The position numbers and the translations under genes were made by a program. A stretch of DNA of 64,000 bases from Oscillospiraceae bacterium (GTDB taxonomy: Bacteria > Bacillota > Clostridia > Oscillospirales > Oscillospiraceae): NCBI GenBank assembly GCA_015067565.1, contig SVMF01000007.1:36423-100422 (forward strand), given 5' to 3'. The stretch's first letter is position 1; each line of letters begins with the position of its first letter. Shown here one piece after another: positions 51,434 to 60,228 of this stretch. Under the pieces are notes generated by a model, which saw nothing but the letters and a program-made list of their open reading frames with translations, did not search any database and was not told the DNA's origin.

Positions 51434-51979
51434 ATGTCTAGAATTGGTAAAATGGCCATCACTGTTCCCGCAGGCGTCGAAGTAACGATCGCTGAGGGTA
51501 ACGTTGTTACCGTTAAGGGCCCGAAGGGTACTCTCAACAGCACATTCCATCATGCAATGATCATCAAGCAGGAAGGCAATGTTATCACTGTTTCCCGCCC
51601 TGATGATTCTCACGAGAACAAGAGCCTGCACGGCCTGACCCGCACCCTGCTGAACAACATGGTTGTCGGCGTTGACAAGGGCTTCACCAAGGAGCTGGAA
51701 GTCAATGGTGTTGGCTACCGCGCAAGCAAGGAAGGCAACAAGCTCGTCCTGAACATCGGCTACTCTCATCCTGTCAACATGGAAGAGCCCGAAGGTGTCA
51801 CCGTCGAAGTTCCTTCCCCCAACAAGGTTATTGTCACCGGCACCGACAAGCAGAAGGTCGGTCAGTTCGCTGCCAATATCCGTTCCAAGAGACCGCCTGA
51901 ACCCTACAAGGGCAAGGGTATCAAGTACGCTACCGAGGTCATTCGCCGTAAAGAAGGCAAGGCCGGCGGTAAGAAATAA
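51434..51979 (+). CDS. rplF: 50S ribosomal protein L6
   Basis: 181 residues, two L6 domains ([19 protein letters not shown]-terminal [26 protein letters not shown]). Near the GTPase centre. AAGGAGG upstream. Confidence 0.98.
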   Translation: MSRIGKMAITVPAGVEVTIAEGNVVTVKGPKGTLNSTFHHAMIIKQEGNVITVSRPDDSHENKSLHGLTRTLLNNMVVGVDKGFTKELEVNGVGYRASKEGNKLVLNIGYSHPVNMEEPEGVTVEVPSPNKVIVTGTDKQKVGQFAANIRSKRPPEPYKGKGIKYATEVIRRKEGKAGGKK

Positions 51980-51995
51980 TAGGAGGTGTGCGTAA

Positions 51996-52355
51996 ATGAT
52001 TAAGAAGACCGACAAGAAGGCAATGCGCCTGCATCGCCATATTCGCGTTCGTGGCAAGATCTCCGGCACACCGTGCAGACCCCGCCTGAATGTGTTCAGA
52101 AGCAATGCTAACATCTATGCTCAGATCATTGATGATGTTAACGGAGTCACTCTGGTTTCCGCTTCTACCGTAGAGAAGTCCTTCGAGGGTGCCAAGGGCA
52201 ATGCCGAGGCAGCGAAGAAGGTCGGCCAGCTCGTCGCTGAGCGTGCAAAGGCCAAGGGCATTGAAGAGGTCGTTTTCGACCGTGGCGGTTATGTTTACCA
52301 TGGCCGTGTCGCTGCTCTGGCTGACGGCGCCCGCGAAGGCGGATTGAAATTCTAA
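51996..52355 (+). CDS. rplR: 50S ribosomal protein L18
   Basis: 119 residues ([44 protein letters not shown]). 5S rRNA binder. AGGAGGTG upstream. Confidence 0.98.
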   Translation: MIKKTDKKAMRLHRHIRVRGKISGTPCRPRLNVFRSNANIYAQIIDDVNGVTLVSASTVEKSFEGAKGNAEAAKKVGQLVAERAKAKGIEEVVFDRGGYVYHGRVAALADGAREGGLKF

Positions 52356-52370
52356 GAGGAGGAACTGGAA

Positions 52371-52883
52371 ATGGCTTATAACAGAGCTCCTGAAAAGGAT
52401 AATGCTCCCGAAATGATCGAACGCGTCGTATACCTGAACCGTGTTTCTAAGACGGTTAAGGGTGGCCGCGTCATGAAGTTCTCCGCTCTGGTTGTTGTCG
52501 GTGACGGCAACGGCACCGTTGGCTACGGCCTCGGCAAGGCAGCGGAAGTTTCCGAAGCCATCATCAAGGGCATCGCAAACGCTAAGAAGAACTTGCACAA
52601 GGTGACTCTTTCCGGCACAACGATCCCTCATGAGGTTATCGGCATCTACGGTGCTGGCACCGTTCTGATGAAGCCGGCATCCGTCGGTACCGGCGTTATC
52701 GCTGGCGGCGCTGTCCGTGCTGTCATGGAAGCAGTCGGCATCACCAACATTCGTACCAAGTGCCTGCGCTCCAACAACCCGCAGAATGTTGTCAAGGCAA
52801 CGATGCAGGGCCTGCTGAGCCTGCGTGGACCGGAAGAGGTCGCTCGCATCCGCGGCAAGAGCGTTGAAGAAATCATCGGATAA
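52371..52883 (+). CDS. rpsE: 30S ribosomal protein S5
   Basis: 170 residues ([21 protein letters not shown], then [17 protein letters not shown]). Double-stranded RNA-binding fold; affects decoding fidelity. GAGGAGG upstream. Confidence 0.98.
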   Translation: MAYNRAPEKDNAPEMIERVVYLNRVSKTVKGGRVMKFSALVVVGDGNGTVGYGLGKAAEVSEAIIKGIANAKKNLHKVTLSGTTIPHEVIGIYGAGTVLMKPASVGTGVIAGGAVRAVMEAVGITNIRTKCLRSNNPQNVVKATMQGLLSLRGPEEVARIRGKSVEEIIG

Positions 52884-52897
52884 GGAGGATACGAACA

Positions 52898-53080
52898 ATG
52901 GCACAGTTAAAGATCAAGCTCGTTAAGAGCATCAGCGGTCGTATCCAGAAGCACATTGCAACGGCTCACTCCCTCGGCCTGCGTAAGATCGGCCAGGAGA
53001 CCATCCAGCCCGACAATGCACAGACCCGCGGCAAGATCGCCAAGATCGGCTATCTGCTCGAGGTCACTGAAGTAAAGTAA
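52898..53080 (+). CDS. rpmD: 50S ribosomal protein L30
   Basis: 60 residues ([29 protein letters not shown]). Short bacterial form. AAGGAGG upstream. Confidence 0.97.
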   Translation: MAQLKIKLVKSISGRIQKHIATAHSLGLRKIGQETIQPDNAQTRGKIAKIGYLLEVTEVK

Positions 53081-53093
53081 GGAGGAGACAAGA

Positions 53094-53534
53094 ATGAATT
53101 TACATGAACTTGCTCCCATCGCCGGCTCCACTCACGTGAACAAGCGTAAGGGCCGTGGCTGCGGTACGGGCAACGGTAAGACTGCAGGCCGTGGTCATAA
53201 GGGCCAGCACGCTCGCTCCGGCGGCAAGACCCGTATCGGCTTTGAAGGTGGCCAGATGCCTTTGGCACGCCGCATTCCGAAGCGCGGTTTTAACAACATT
53301 TTTGCAAAGCCTCTGACAGCTGTCAACCTGGGCGATCTCAACGTGTTTGAGAATGGCGCAGTTGTCGACGCAGCAGTTCTTGAGGAAAAAGGCATCATTC
53401 GTGATTGCAAGTACGGCCTGAAGGTTCTGGCGAACGGCGAACTGACCAAGAAGCTCACCATCAAGGCAGCAGCATTCTCCGGCAGTGCCAAAGCTAAGAT
53501 TGAGGAGGCAGGCGGAAAGGCTGAGGTGGTGTAA
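53094..53534 (+). CDS. rplO: 50S ribosomal protein L15
   Basis: 146 residues ([50 protein letters not shown]). Late-assembly protein. Its stop codon touches the TTG start of secY. Confidence 0.98.
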   Translation: MNLHELAPIAGSTHVNKRKGRGCGTGNGKTAGRGHKGQHARSGGKTRIGFEGGQMPLARRIPKRGFNNIFAKPLTAVNLGDLNVFENGAVVDAAVLEEKGIIRDCKYGLKVLANGELTKKLTIKAAAFSGSAKAKIEEAGGKAEVV

Positions 53535-54857
53535 TTGTTTACTACACTTCGTAATGCGTGGAAGATCGCTGACCTTCGCAAGAAACTCCTCTTCACGCTC
53601 CTGATCGTCGTCCTCTACAGAATCGGCAATGTAATCCCGGTTCCCTTTGTTAACACCAAGACCATGTCGGTCATGTTTGACCAGCAGTTGAGCGGTACCA
53701 TCTTCGGTATGTTCAATATGATGTCCGGCAACGCTTTCTCGCAGGCAACGATCTTCGCCCTGTCGATCCAGCCGTATATCAATGCATCGATCATCATTCA
53801 GCTTTTGACCATCGCAATCCCTGCTCTGGAACGTTTGAGCAAGGAAGGTGGCGAAGAAGGCAAGAAGATCATCGGCCGTATCACCCGCTACACCACCATC
53901 GGTTTGGGCCTGCTGATGGGCTTTGCCTATTATGTCATGCTCAAGAACTACAACACCGATTTCATCAGCCAGACCGGCAGCACTCTGCTCACTGATACCG
54001 GCTTCCTGCAGGCAGTCGTTATTATCCTGACCTTTACCGCTGGTTCCGCCATCGTTATGTGGTTGGGTGAGCAGATCACCGAGCACGGCATCGGCAATGG
54101 TATCTCCATGATTCTGTTTGCCAACATCGTCGCTCGTGTTCCCGGCACGATCATCAGCCCGCTGTGGGAAATGTGCTTCCCCTCTGTCGAGGGCACATCC
54201 TCCACTTGGTACTGGGCAATTTGCCTGCTGGTTTCCCTGCTGGCAATCATCGCGTTCATCGTTTTCGTTTCTCAGGCAGAGCGCCGTATTCCCGTGCAGT
54301 ATGCTAAGCGTGTCGTCGGCCGTAAGGTCTACGGCGGCCAGAGCAGCCACCTGCCCATCAAGGTGAATATGTCCGGCGTCATGCCCATCATCTTCGCACA
54401 GTCTTTGGCAAGCCTGCCCGCAACCATTTGTGCCTTCACCGGAACTACTTCCGGCTGGTGGTATGACAATGTGTTCAGCAGCACCAGTGTGATCTACACG
54501 ATCTTCTACCTGCTGCTCATCGTGGGCTTCAGCTACTTCTATGCGACGATCCAGTATAATCCCGTTGAGGTTGCCAACAACCTGAAGAACAATGGTGGAT
54601 TCATCCCTGGCTTCCGTCCGGGTCGTCCGACTTCGGACTTCATCCGCAAGGTTATCCACAAGATCACCCTCTTCGGTGCTCTCTACCTCGGTATCATTGC
54701 GGTCATGCCGGTCGTCCTCAGTGCGATCACCGGCAACACCACGTTCTCCTTTGGCGGTACCTCCATCATCATCGTTGTCAGTGTCGCTCTTGAGACTGTC
54801 ACCGCTATCGAGGCTCAGATGATGATGCGTAACTACTCCGGCTTCCTGCAGAAGTAA
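53535..54857 (+). CDS. secY: Preprotein translocase subunit SecY
   Basis: 440 residues from TTG 53535, directly after the rplO stop; the start fits the SecY N-terminus (TTLRNAWKIADLRKKLLFTLL). Ten membrane segments, IGNVIPVPFV, LGEQITEHGIGNG and the C-terminal MMMRNYSGFLQK ribosome-contact tail. Protein-conducting channel of the inner membrane. Confidence 0.97.
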   Translation: MFTTLRNAWKIADLRKKLLFTLLIVVLYRIGNVIPVPFVNTKTMSVMFDQQLSGTIFGMFNMMSGNAFSQATIFALSIQPYINASIIIQLLTIAIPALERLSKEGGEEGKKIIGRITRYTTIGLGLLMGFAYYVMLKNYNTDFISQTGSTLLTDTGFLQAVVIILTFTAGSAIVMWLGEQITEHGIGNGISMILFANIVARVPGTIISPLWEMCFPSVEGTSSTWYWAICLLVSLLAIIAFIVFVSQAERRIPVQYAKRVVGRKVYGGQSSHLPIKVNMSGVMPIIFAQSLASLPATICAFTGTTSGWWYDNVFSSTSVIYTIFYLLLIVGFSYFYATIQYNPVEVANNLKNNGGFIPGFRPGRPTSDFIRKVIHKITLFGALYLGIIAVMPVVLSAITGNTTFSFGGTSIIIVVSVALETVTAIEAQMMMRNYSGFLQK

Positions 54858-54869
54858 GGAGGGCCATAC

Positions 54870-55508
54870 ATGAGACTGATTCTGTTAGGTGCGCCCGGTG
54901 CGGGCAAGGGCACGCAGGCTGAGATCATCGCCAAGCGTCTGTCTATCCCGACCATTTCCACCGGCAATATCCTTCGGGAAGCAATCAAAAACGGTACCGA
55001 AACCGGTTTGAAGGCCAAAAGTTTCATGGACAAGGGTATGCTCGTTCCTGATGATGTCATCATTGGCATCATCAGAGAACGCCTGGCAGAGGCGGATTGT
55101 GCCAAAGGCTACATCCTCGATGGTGTACCTCGCACGATCCCGCAGGCCAATGCCCTGTTAGAGCAAGGCGTCGAGATCGACCGCGTTGTTTCTATTGAAA
55201 TTTCTGACGATGTGATTGAAGCGCGTATGACCGGTCGCCGTGTCTGCGGCACCTGCGGCGCAAGCTATCATATCGTTGCAAACCCGCCCAAAACTGAGGG
55301 CATCTGCAATGCGTGCGGCTCTGAGCTTGTGATCCGCAAGGACGATACACCCGAAACGGTGCGCCATCGCCTTGAGGTTTACCACGAAGAGACCGAGGCA
55401 CTCAAGGGCTTTTATGAAAAGCTCGGCAAGCTGCGGCTTATCGAGGGAAATCAGCCCATCGAAGATGCAACTCGTGATATTATGGCGGCGTTGGGTGTCA
55501 CAATATGA
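54870..55508 (+). CDS. adk: Adenylate kinase
   Basis: 212 residues. P-loop GAPGAGKGTQ, LID domain with a zinc site (CGTCG ... CNACG), ILDGVPRTIPQA (usual form GFPRT; here Val). Balances AMP/ADP/ATP. Overlaps map by 4 nt. Confidence 0.97.
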   Translation: MRLILLGAPGAGKGTQAEIIAKRLSIPTISTGNILREAIKNGTETGLKAKSFMDKGMLVPDDVIIGIIRERLAEADCAKGYILDGVPRTIPQANALLEQGVEIDRVVSIEISDDVIEARMTGRRVCGTCGASYHIVANPPKTEGICNACGSELVIRKDDTPETVRHRLEVYHEETEALKGFYEKLGKLRLIEGNQPIEDATRDIMAALGVTI

Positions 55509-56260
55509 TACCGATCAAAAACGAACGTGAAATCTCTATGATGCGTCGTGCCTGTAGAATTACCGCGGCAGCCCGTGCCTTGGCAGGGGAAATGGTAAGA
55601 CCCGGCGTAACAACCAAAGAGATTGACAAAGCTGTCCACGATTATATCGTGTCACAGGGTGCAACACCGTCCTTCCTGGATTACTGCGGCTATCCCGCCA
55701 GCGCCTGTATCTCCGTGAACAATACCGTCATCCATGGAATACCGGACGGCAGGGTGCTCAAGGATGGAGACATCGTTTCTATCGACGTCGGAGCGTTCTA
55801 TGAAGGATTTCACGGAGACTGCGCCGCTACTTTTGCTGTAGGGAGTATCACTCCTGAGGCACAAAAGCTCATTGATGTCACGAAGCAGAGCTTTTTCGAG
55901 GGCATAAAATTCGCCCGTCAGGGCAACCGAGTGTCGGATATCGGCCATGCGGTTCAGGAATATGTCGAGGCTCACGGTTTATCCGTGGTGCGCCAGTTTA
56001 TCGGCCACGGCGTCGGCAAGGAGCTGCATGAGGAACCCGAGGTTCCGAATTTCGGAAAGCCCGGCAGGGGCCCGAGACTTATCAAGGGCATGACCATTGC
56101 GGTTGAACCGATGGTGAACATCGGCACCCACCTGGTTGAAGTGCTCAAAGATGGCTGGACGACTGTCACAGCCGATGGTAAGCTCTCCGCCCATTACGAA
56201 AATACTGTGCTCATTACAGACGGCGAGCCGGAAATTCTCACCGTCACCGAGGGGCTTTGA
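55505..56260 (+). CDS. map: Methionine aminopeptidase, type I
   Basis: 251 residues. Metal ligands appear in DGDIVSIDVGAFYEGFHGD, GHGVGKELHEEPEVPN and the C-terminal ENTVLIT; His ligands intact. Removes N-terminal Met from new proteins. Translationally coupled to adk. Confidence 0.97.
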   Translation: MIPIKNEREISMMRRACRITAAARALAGEMVRPGVTTKEIDKAVHDYIVSQGATPSFLDYCGYPASACISVNNTVIHGIPDGRVLKDGDIVSIDVGAFYEGFHGDCAATFAVGSITPEAQKLIDVTKQSFFEGIKFARQGNRVSDIGHAVQEYVEAHGLSVVRQFIGHGVGKELHEEPEVPNFGKPGRGPRLIKGMTIAVEPMVNIGTHLVEVLKDGWTTVTADGKLSAHYENTVLITDGEPEILTVTEGL

Positions 56261-56262
56261 AA

Positions 56263-56553
56263 ATGGAAATTTCCAAATCAGACATTGTACTTTCCCTTGC
56301 CGGACACGATAAAGGAAATGTGTTCTATGTGATGGACACAGACGGTGTGTACGTCTTCCTCGCAGACGGCAAGCAAAGAACGGTTGAGAAGCCGAAACGC
56401 AAGAAGCGCTTCCATGTCCGAAAAGTCCTTCGGCCAGATTCGATTCTCGCTGCGAAAATCCGTTCCGGCGAGCAAATACTCAACAGCGAATTACGAAGGG
56501 AACTGGCGGCAATTCGTCAGGAAATCAACGTTTCAACCAAGGAGGGTTCTTAA
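56263..56553 (+). CDS. KOW-domain RNA-binding protein (L14e/L6e/L27e-like)
   Basis: 96 residues from ATG 56263 with GAGGGG 8 nt upstream (TTG 56257 would overlap the map stop). An N-terminal KOW-like SH3 barrel ([33 protein letters not shown]) and a basic [10 protein letters not shown] segment. This gene lies between map and infA in many Clostridia and Bacilli and is taken to be a ribosome-associated or RNA-binding protein; its role is not established. Confidence 0.88.
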   Translation: MEISKSDIVLSLAGHDKGNVFYVMDTDGVYVFLADGKQRTVEKPKRKKRFHVRKVLRPDSILAAKIRSGEQILNSELRRELAAIRQEINVSTKEGS

Positions 56554-56555
56554 AC

Positions 56556-56774
56556 TTGGCAAAAGACGACGTAATCGAACTTGAGGGCATCGTAACCGAT
56601 GCACTGCCAAATGCGATGTTCAAAGTCGATATCGGCAACGGACGCACCATTTTGGCACACATTTCCGGCAAGCTCAGAATGAACTATATTAAGATCTTGC
56701 CCGGTGACAAGGTAACTGTTCAGATGTCTCCGTATGATCTGACCCAGGGTCGAATCACATGGAGAAGTAAGTAA
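56556..56774 (+). CDS. infA: Translation initiation factor IF-1
   Basis: 72 residues from TTG 56556 (AAGGAGGG 9 nt upstream; [26 protein letters not shown] start). S1-like OB fold. It occupies the A site during initiation. Confidence 0.97.
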   Translation: MAKDDVIELEGIVTDALPNAMFKVDIGNGRTILAHISGKLRMNYIKILPGDKVTVQMSPYDLTQGRITWRSK

Positions 56775-56808
56775 AAAGAGACATGTTCTCATATGGAGGT
56801 TAAACAGT

Positions 56809-56922
56809 ATGAAAGTTAGACCGTCCGTGAAGCCCATGTGCGAAAAGTGTAAGATTATCAAGCGCAAGGGTCGCGTCATGGTAATTTGCGAAAATCCCAA
56901 GCATAAGCAGAGACAAGGCTAA
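56809..56922 (+). CDS. rpmJ: 50S ribosomal protein L36
   Basis: 37 residues ([21 protein letters not shown] ... [12 protein letters not shown]), found by reading the gap between infA and rpsM. Zinc-ribbon ligands C-x2-C ... C ... H are present. TGGAGGT upstream. Confidence 0.97.
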   Translation: MKVRPSVKPMCEKCKIIKRKGRVMVICENPKHKQRQG

Positions 56923-56942
56923 TAGGAGGTGCTCTAAAGAAT

Positions 56943-57311
56943 ATGGCACGTATTGCTGGTATCGACCTGCCCCGCGAGAAGAGAATTGAGATTGGCCTCA
57001 CTTATATCTTCGGCATCGGCAGAAAAAGCGCCAAGGACATCCTTGAGATGGCCGGCGTTAACCCCGACATCCGCGTCAAGGACCTGACGGAAGATCAGGA
57101 AGCTGCACTGCGTGATGTTATCGACAAGAATTACACGATTGAGGGTGACCTCCGCCGCGAAGTCGCTCTGAATATCAAGCGCCTGATTGAGATCGGTTGC
57201 TACCGTGGCCTGCGCCATCGCCGTGGCCTGCCCGTTCGCGGTCAGCGCACCAAGACCAACGCTCGTACCCGTAAGGGCCCGAAGAAGACCATCGCTAACA
57301 AGAAGAAGTAA
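56943..57311 (+). CDS. rpsM: 30S ribosomal protein S13
   Basis: 122 residues ([27 protein letters not shown]-terminal [23 protein letters not shown]). Contacts the P-site tRNA and the intersubunit bridge. First gene of the alpha-type block. Confidence 0.98.
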   Translation: MARIAGIDLPREKRIEIGLTYIFGIGRKSAKDILEMAGVNPDIRVKDLTEDQEAALRDVIDKNYTIEGDLRREVALNIKRLIEIGCYRGLRHRRGLPVRGQRTKTNARTRKGPKKTIANKKK

Positions 57312-57325
57312 GGAGGGAAATGTAA

Positions 57326-57727
57326 ATGGCAAAGGCTAATGCTAAGAAAGTTATCAAGCGCCGTCGCGAGCGCAAGAACATTGAAAAAGGCGCCGTTCAC
57401 ATTCGCTCCTCTTTCAACAACACTATGATCACTGTAACCGACCTTCAGGGCAATGCCCTTTCTTGGGCATCCTCCGGCGGCCTCGGCTTCCGTGGTTCTC
57501 GTAAGTCCACCCCGTATGCTGCACAGATGTGCGCAGAGACTGCCGCTAAGGCAGCCATCGACAACTGCGGCCTGAAGACCGTAGAAGTCTACGTCAAGGG
57601 TCCCGGCCAAGGCCGTGAAGCTGCTATCCGTGCACTTCAGTCTGCCGGACTGGAAGTCGTCTCCATCAAGGACGTCACCCCCATTCCTCACAATGGCTGC
57701 CGTCCTCCCAAGAGACGCCGCGTCTAA
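57326..57727 (+). CDS. rpsK: 30S ribosomal protein S11
   Basis: 133 residues ([64 protein letters not shown]). Platform protein. AAGGAGGG upstream. Confidence 0.98.
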   Translation: MAKANAKKVIKRRRERKNIEKGAVHIRSSFNNTMITVTDLQGNALSWASSGGLGFRGSRKSTPYAAQMCAETAAKAAIDNCGLKTVEVYVKGPGQGREAAIRALQSAGLEVVSIKDVTPIPHNGCRPPKRRRV

Positions 57728-57750
57728 TTCACGAAGGAGGAAACTAAGTA

Positions 57751-58347
57751 ATGGCAAAGAATACTCAGCCTATTCTCAAGCGTTGCCGTACCCTCGGTGT
57801 TTCTCCCGCTGCCATGGGTTATTCTAAGACTTCCAACAAGAACCCCGGCGGTCAGAGAAGAGCAAAGAAGTCCGAGTACGCAATGCAGCTGACCGAGAAG
57901 CAGAAGGTCAAGTTCGTATACGGCATTCTCGAGAAGCAGTTCCGTATGTACTATGAAAAGGCAGCCCGTGCTGAAGGCAACACCGGTGAGGTTTTGCTCA
58001 GCCTGATCGAACGCCGTCTGGATAACGTTGTTTATCGCCTCGGTTTCGCTGCCACCCGCCGTGAGGCTCGTCAGCTCGTCAACCACGGTCACTACACCGT
58101 CAACGGCAAGCGCGTCAACATCCCCTCTTATCTGGTTAAGAATGGTGATGTCATTGCTGTTTGCGAGAAGAGCTGCTCCAACAACCGCTTCAAGAAGCTC
58201 AAGGAAGATGATGCATTCATCGCTGCTCCGAAGTGGCTTGACCGCGATAAGAACACCCTGACGGGTAAGGTTATCGCTATGCCTACCAAGGAAGACATCG
58301 ACTTCGAGATCGCAGAACACCTCATCGTCGAGTTGTACTCCAAGTAA
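57751..58347 (+). CDS. rpsD: 30S ribosomal protein S4
   Basis: 198 residues. The N-terminus (LKRCRTLGVSPAAMGYSK) has a single Cys, so it is the zinc-free form. S4 RNA-binding domain ERRLDNVVYRLGFAATRREARQLVNHGHYTVNG. It is a translational repressor in other bacteria. Followed by an 80-nt gap before rpoA. Confidence 0.97.
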   Translation: MAKNTQPILKRCRTLGVSPAAMGYSKTSNKNPGGQRRAKKSEYAMQLTEKQKVKFVYGILEKQFRMYYEKAARAEGNTGEVLLSLIERRLDNVVYRLGFAATRREARQLVNHGHYTVNGKRVNIPSYLVKNGDVIAVCEKSCSNNRFKKLKEDDAFIAAPKWLDRDKNTLTGKVIAMPTKEDIDFEIAEHLIVELYSK

Positions 58348-58427
58348 GGCTTCACCCTCGTTTATTGGTAAGCTGATTATTAGCGCAAAGCAAGTGTTTT
58401 GCAATTTTACAAGGAGGGTATTAGTGA

Positions 58428-59384
58428 ATGGTAGAAATTGACAAGCCGCGTATTGAGTGTATTGACTCTCCCGAAGATCCGTCTCATGGCGTGTTCTGCG
58501 TCGAGCCTCTGGAGAGAGGCTATGGAACCACCCTCGGCAATTCTTTGAGAAGAATTCTCCTTTCGAGCCTTCCCGGCTCCGCTGCCACCTCGATCAAGAT
58601 CGCTGGTGTCCAGCATGAGTTTTCTACGATCCCTGGCGTCAAGGAAGACGTTACAGAGATCGTCCTGAATGTCAAGAGAATCATCTCCAAGATGAACTGC
58701 GACGGCGTGAAGACCGTTTATATTGACAAGACTGGTGAGTGCGAAGTCACTGCCGGCGACATCCAGACCGACGATGATGTTGAGATTCTGAACAAGGATC
58801 TGCACATCTGCTCTCTGGGCCCGGATGCAACGCTCAATATGGAAATCACGATGAGCCGCGGCCGCGGCTATGTTCCCGCAGACCGCAATAAGACTCCGCA
58901 GACTCCGATCGGCGTGATCCCTGTCGACTCCCTGTATTCTCCGGTTTATAAAGTCAACTACACGGTGGAAAACACCCGTGTTGGCAATATGACCGACTAT
59001 GACAAGCTGACGCTTGAGGTTTGGACCAATGCTACGACAAGTGCAAAGGACGCTGTGTCCATTGCTGCTAAGATCCTGACTGAGCATTTGACGCTCTTCA
59101 CAGATCTGTCTGAGACCGTTGGTGCCGGCCCGATCGTTCGCGAGAAGAATCAGGATGTTGATCCGCCTGCGCTCAAGCTGACCATCGAGGAGCTTGACCT
59201 GTCCGTAAGAAGCTTCAACTGTCTGAAGCGCGCGAACATCAACACTGTCCGTGATCTGATTGCGAAGACTCCGGAAGAGATGATGAAGGTTCGTAACATG
59301 GGCAAGAAGTCTCTGGATGAAGTTCAGAACAAGCTGGCAATGATGGGACTGTCCCTCGCCACGGAAGAGTCCGGAAACAATTAA
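58428..59384 (+). CDS. rpoA: DNA-directed RNA polymerase subunit alpha
   Basis: 318 residues. N-terminal dimerisation domain ([19 protein letters not shown]) and C-terminal DNA/activator-binding domain ([41 protein letters not shown]). Usual place between rpsD and rplQ. Confidence 0.98.
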   Translation: MVEIDKPRIECIDSPEDPSHGVFCVEPLERGYGTTLGNSLRRILLSSLPGSAATSIKIAGVQHEFSTIPGVKEDVTEIVLNVKRIISKMNCDGVKTVYIDKTGECEVTAGDIQTDDDVEILNKDLHICSLGPDATLNMEITMSRGRGYVPADRNKTPQTPIGVIPVDSLYSPVYKVNYTVENTRVGNMTDYDKLTLEVWTNATTSAKDAVSIAAKILTEHLTLFTDLSETVGAGPIVREKNQDVDPPALKLTIEELDLSVRSFNCLKRANINTVRDLIAKTPEEMMKVRNMGKKSLDEVQNKLAMMGLSLATEESGNN

Positions 59385-59422
59385 GAGAAACCGTTTGACC
59401 TTTTAAGAAGGAGGAAATACGA

Positions 59423-59764
59423 ATGTTTGGAACCCGTAAGCTCGGCAGAACGAGCGATCAGCGTAAGGCTATGCTCCGTCAGCTGACCACCGACCTGCTC
59501 GAACACGGCAAGCTCGAAACGACCTTCTGCCGCGCAAAGGAAGTGCAGCCGGTAGTTGAGAAGATGATCACCCTTGCTAAGAAGGGTGGCCTGGCCAACT
59601 ATCGCCGTGCTCTGTCCTACATCACGAAGGAAGATGTCGCTCATAAGCTGTTCAACGAGATCGGTGCGAAGTATGCTGACCGTAACGGTGGCTATACTCG
59701 CGTGATCCGCATCGGCGTTCGTCGCGGCGATGCAGCTGAGATGGCAATCATCGAGCTCGTGTAA
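59423..59764 (+). CDS. rplQ: 50S ribosomal protein L17
   Basis: 113 residues ([62 protein letters not shown]). Last gene of the ribosomal protein cluster, before a strong terminator. Confidence 0.98.
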   Translation: MFGTRKLGRTSDQRKAMLRQLTTDLLEHGKLETTFCRAKEVQPVVEKMITLAKKGGLANYRRALSYITKEDVAHKLFNEIGAKYADRNGGYTRVIRIGVRRGDAAEMAIIELV

Positions 59765-59776
59765 TTCATAATAAGC

Positions 59777-59810
59777 AAAAGGAACTGACATAAAAAGTCA
59801 GTTCCTTTTT
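59777..59810 (+). terminator. Terminator of the ribosomal protein operon
   Basis: AAAAGGAACTGAC (59777-59789) / GTCAGTTCCTTTT (59797-59809), a perfect 13-bp stem followed by a T-run. Marks the end of the 15.7-kb cluster. Confidence 0.93.
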
Positions 59811-59853
59811 TCGTGACTACACATTGAACATTTAAGGTGAGAAAACAAAAACG

Positions 59854-59882
59854 CACTTGCCTTTAAGAGCTTTAATCAAGTG
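59854..59882 (-). terminator. Weak terminator of the XRE gene
   Basis: CACTTG/CAAGTG arms (59854-59859, 59877-59882) enclose a loop that can pair further (TTAA..TTAA); on the minus strand a T-rich stretch (GTTTTTGTTTT) follows. Confidence 0.45.
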
Positions 59883-59884
59883 TG

Positions 59885-60097
59885 TCATCTTGCAGTTGTA
59901 GGATTGTCGGTGCGGTTCAGAAGATAGTCTACAGAGACATTATGAAAATCTGCAAGCTTTATCAGTATGATTGTTGGGATATCGATATCTCCACGCTCAT
60001 AATTGCTGTAGACGCGCTGACTGCACGATAAAATTTCGCCCATTTGCTTTTGTGTCAAGTCCTTGTCTTCGCGCAAATTGCGAATTCGTTCGTACAT
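59885..60097 (-). CDS. XRE-family HTH transcriptional regulator
   Basis: 70 residues, a bare Cro/C1-type HTH domain with no ligand or peptidase part: IRNLREDKDLTQKQMGEILSCSQRVYSNYERGDIDIPTIILIKLADFHNVSVDYLLNR. TGGAGGT stands upstream. It is divergent from the large surface protein gene, and two palindromes between them cover both promoters, so it most likely represses the surface protein and itself. A short stand-alone repressor resembles phage or ICE regulators, but no other phage gene is nearby. Confidence 0.9.
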   Translation of the reverse strand: MYERIRNLREDKDLTQKQMGEILSCSQRVYSNYERGDIDIPTIILIKLADFHNVSVDYLLNRTDNPTTAR

Positions 60098-60127
60098 GTG
60101 CGACCTCCAAGAATGAATTACCTGCTT

Positions 60128-60133
60128 ATTATA
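60128..60133 (-). promoter_or_regulatory. -10 element of the XRE gene
   Basis: On the minus strand a perfect TATAAT, about 35 bp before the start; no good -35 is found at 16-18 bp. The left operator (60137-60153) lies exactly in the spacer, so repressor binding would block this promoter. Confidence 0.6.
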
Positions 60134-60136
60134 GCT

Positions 60137-60153
60137 TAGCGAGATATTCGCTA
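60137..60153. promoter_or_regulatory. Operator O1 for the XRE regulator
   Basis: TAGCGA-GATAT-TCGCTA, a perfect 6-bp-arm palindrome with 5-bp spacer. It ends where the -35 of the surface-protein promoter begins (60154). Confidence 0.75.
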
Positions 60154-60182
60154 TTGACTTTTAGCGAGAATTTCGCTATACT
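60154..60182 (+). promoter_or_regulatory. Promoter of the surface protein gene
   Basis: TTGACT (60154-60159), a 17-bp spacer and TATACT (60177-60182). Operator O2 fills the spacer and overlaps the first two bases of the -10. Confidence 0.85.
60162..60178. promoter_or_regulatory. Operator O2 for the XRE regulator
   Basis: TAGCGA-GAATT-TCGCTA, identical half-sites to O1; the centres are 25 bp apart. Binding here would block RNA polymerase at the surface-protein promoter. Confidence 0.75.
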
Positions 60183-60228
60183 AAATTATGGCAAGAAGTT
60201 TGCTAAATATTTAACAGGGGAGATATTT

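Noticed and set aside
53100..54659. 519-codon minus-strand open frame under rplO and secY
   Set aside because: Shadow of two certain genes, no ribosome binding site and no family likeness. The same applies to other long antisense frames (20157-21494, 25538-26641, 50954-52114).
59971..60228. 86-residue upstream extension of the surface protein
   Set aside because: It crosses the XRE gene, both operators and the promoter; the signal peptide begins at 60229 behind a good ribosome binding site.
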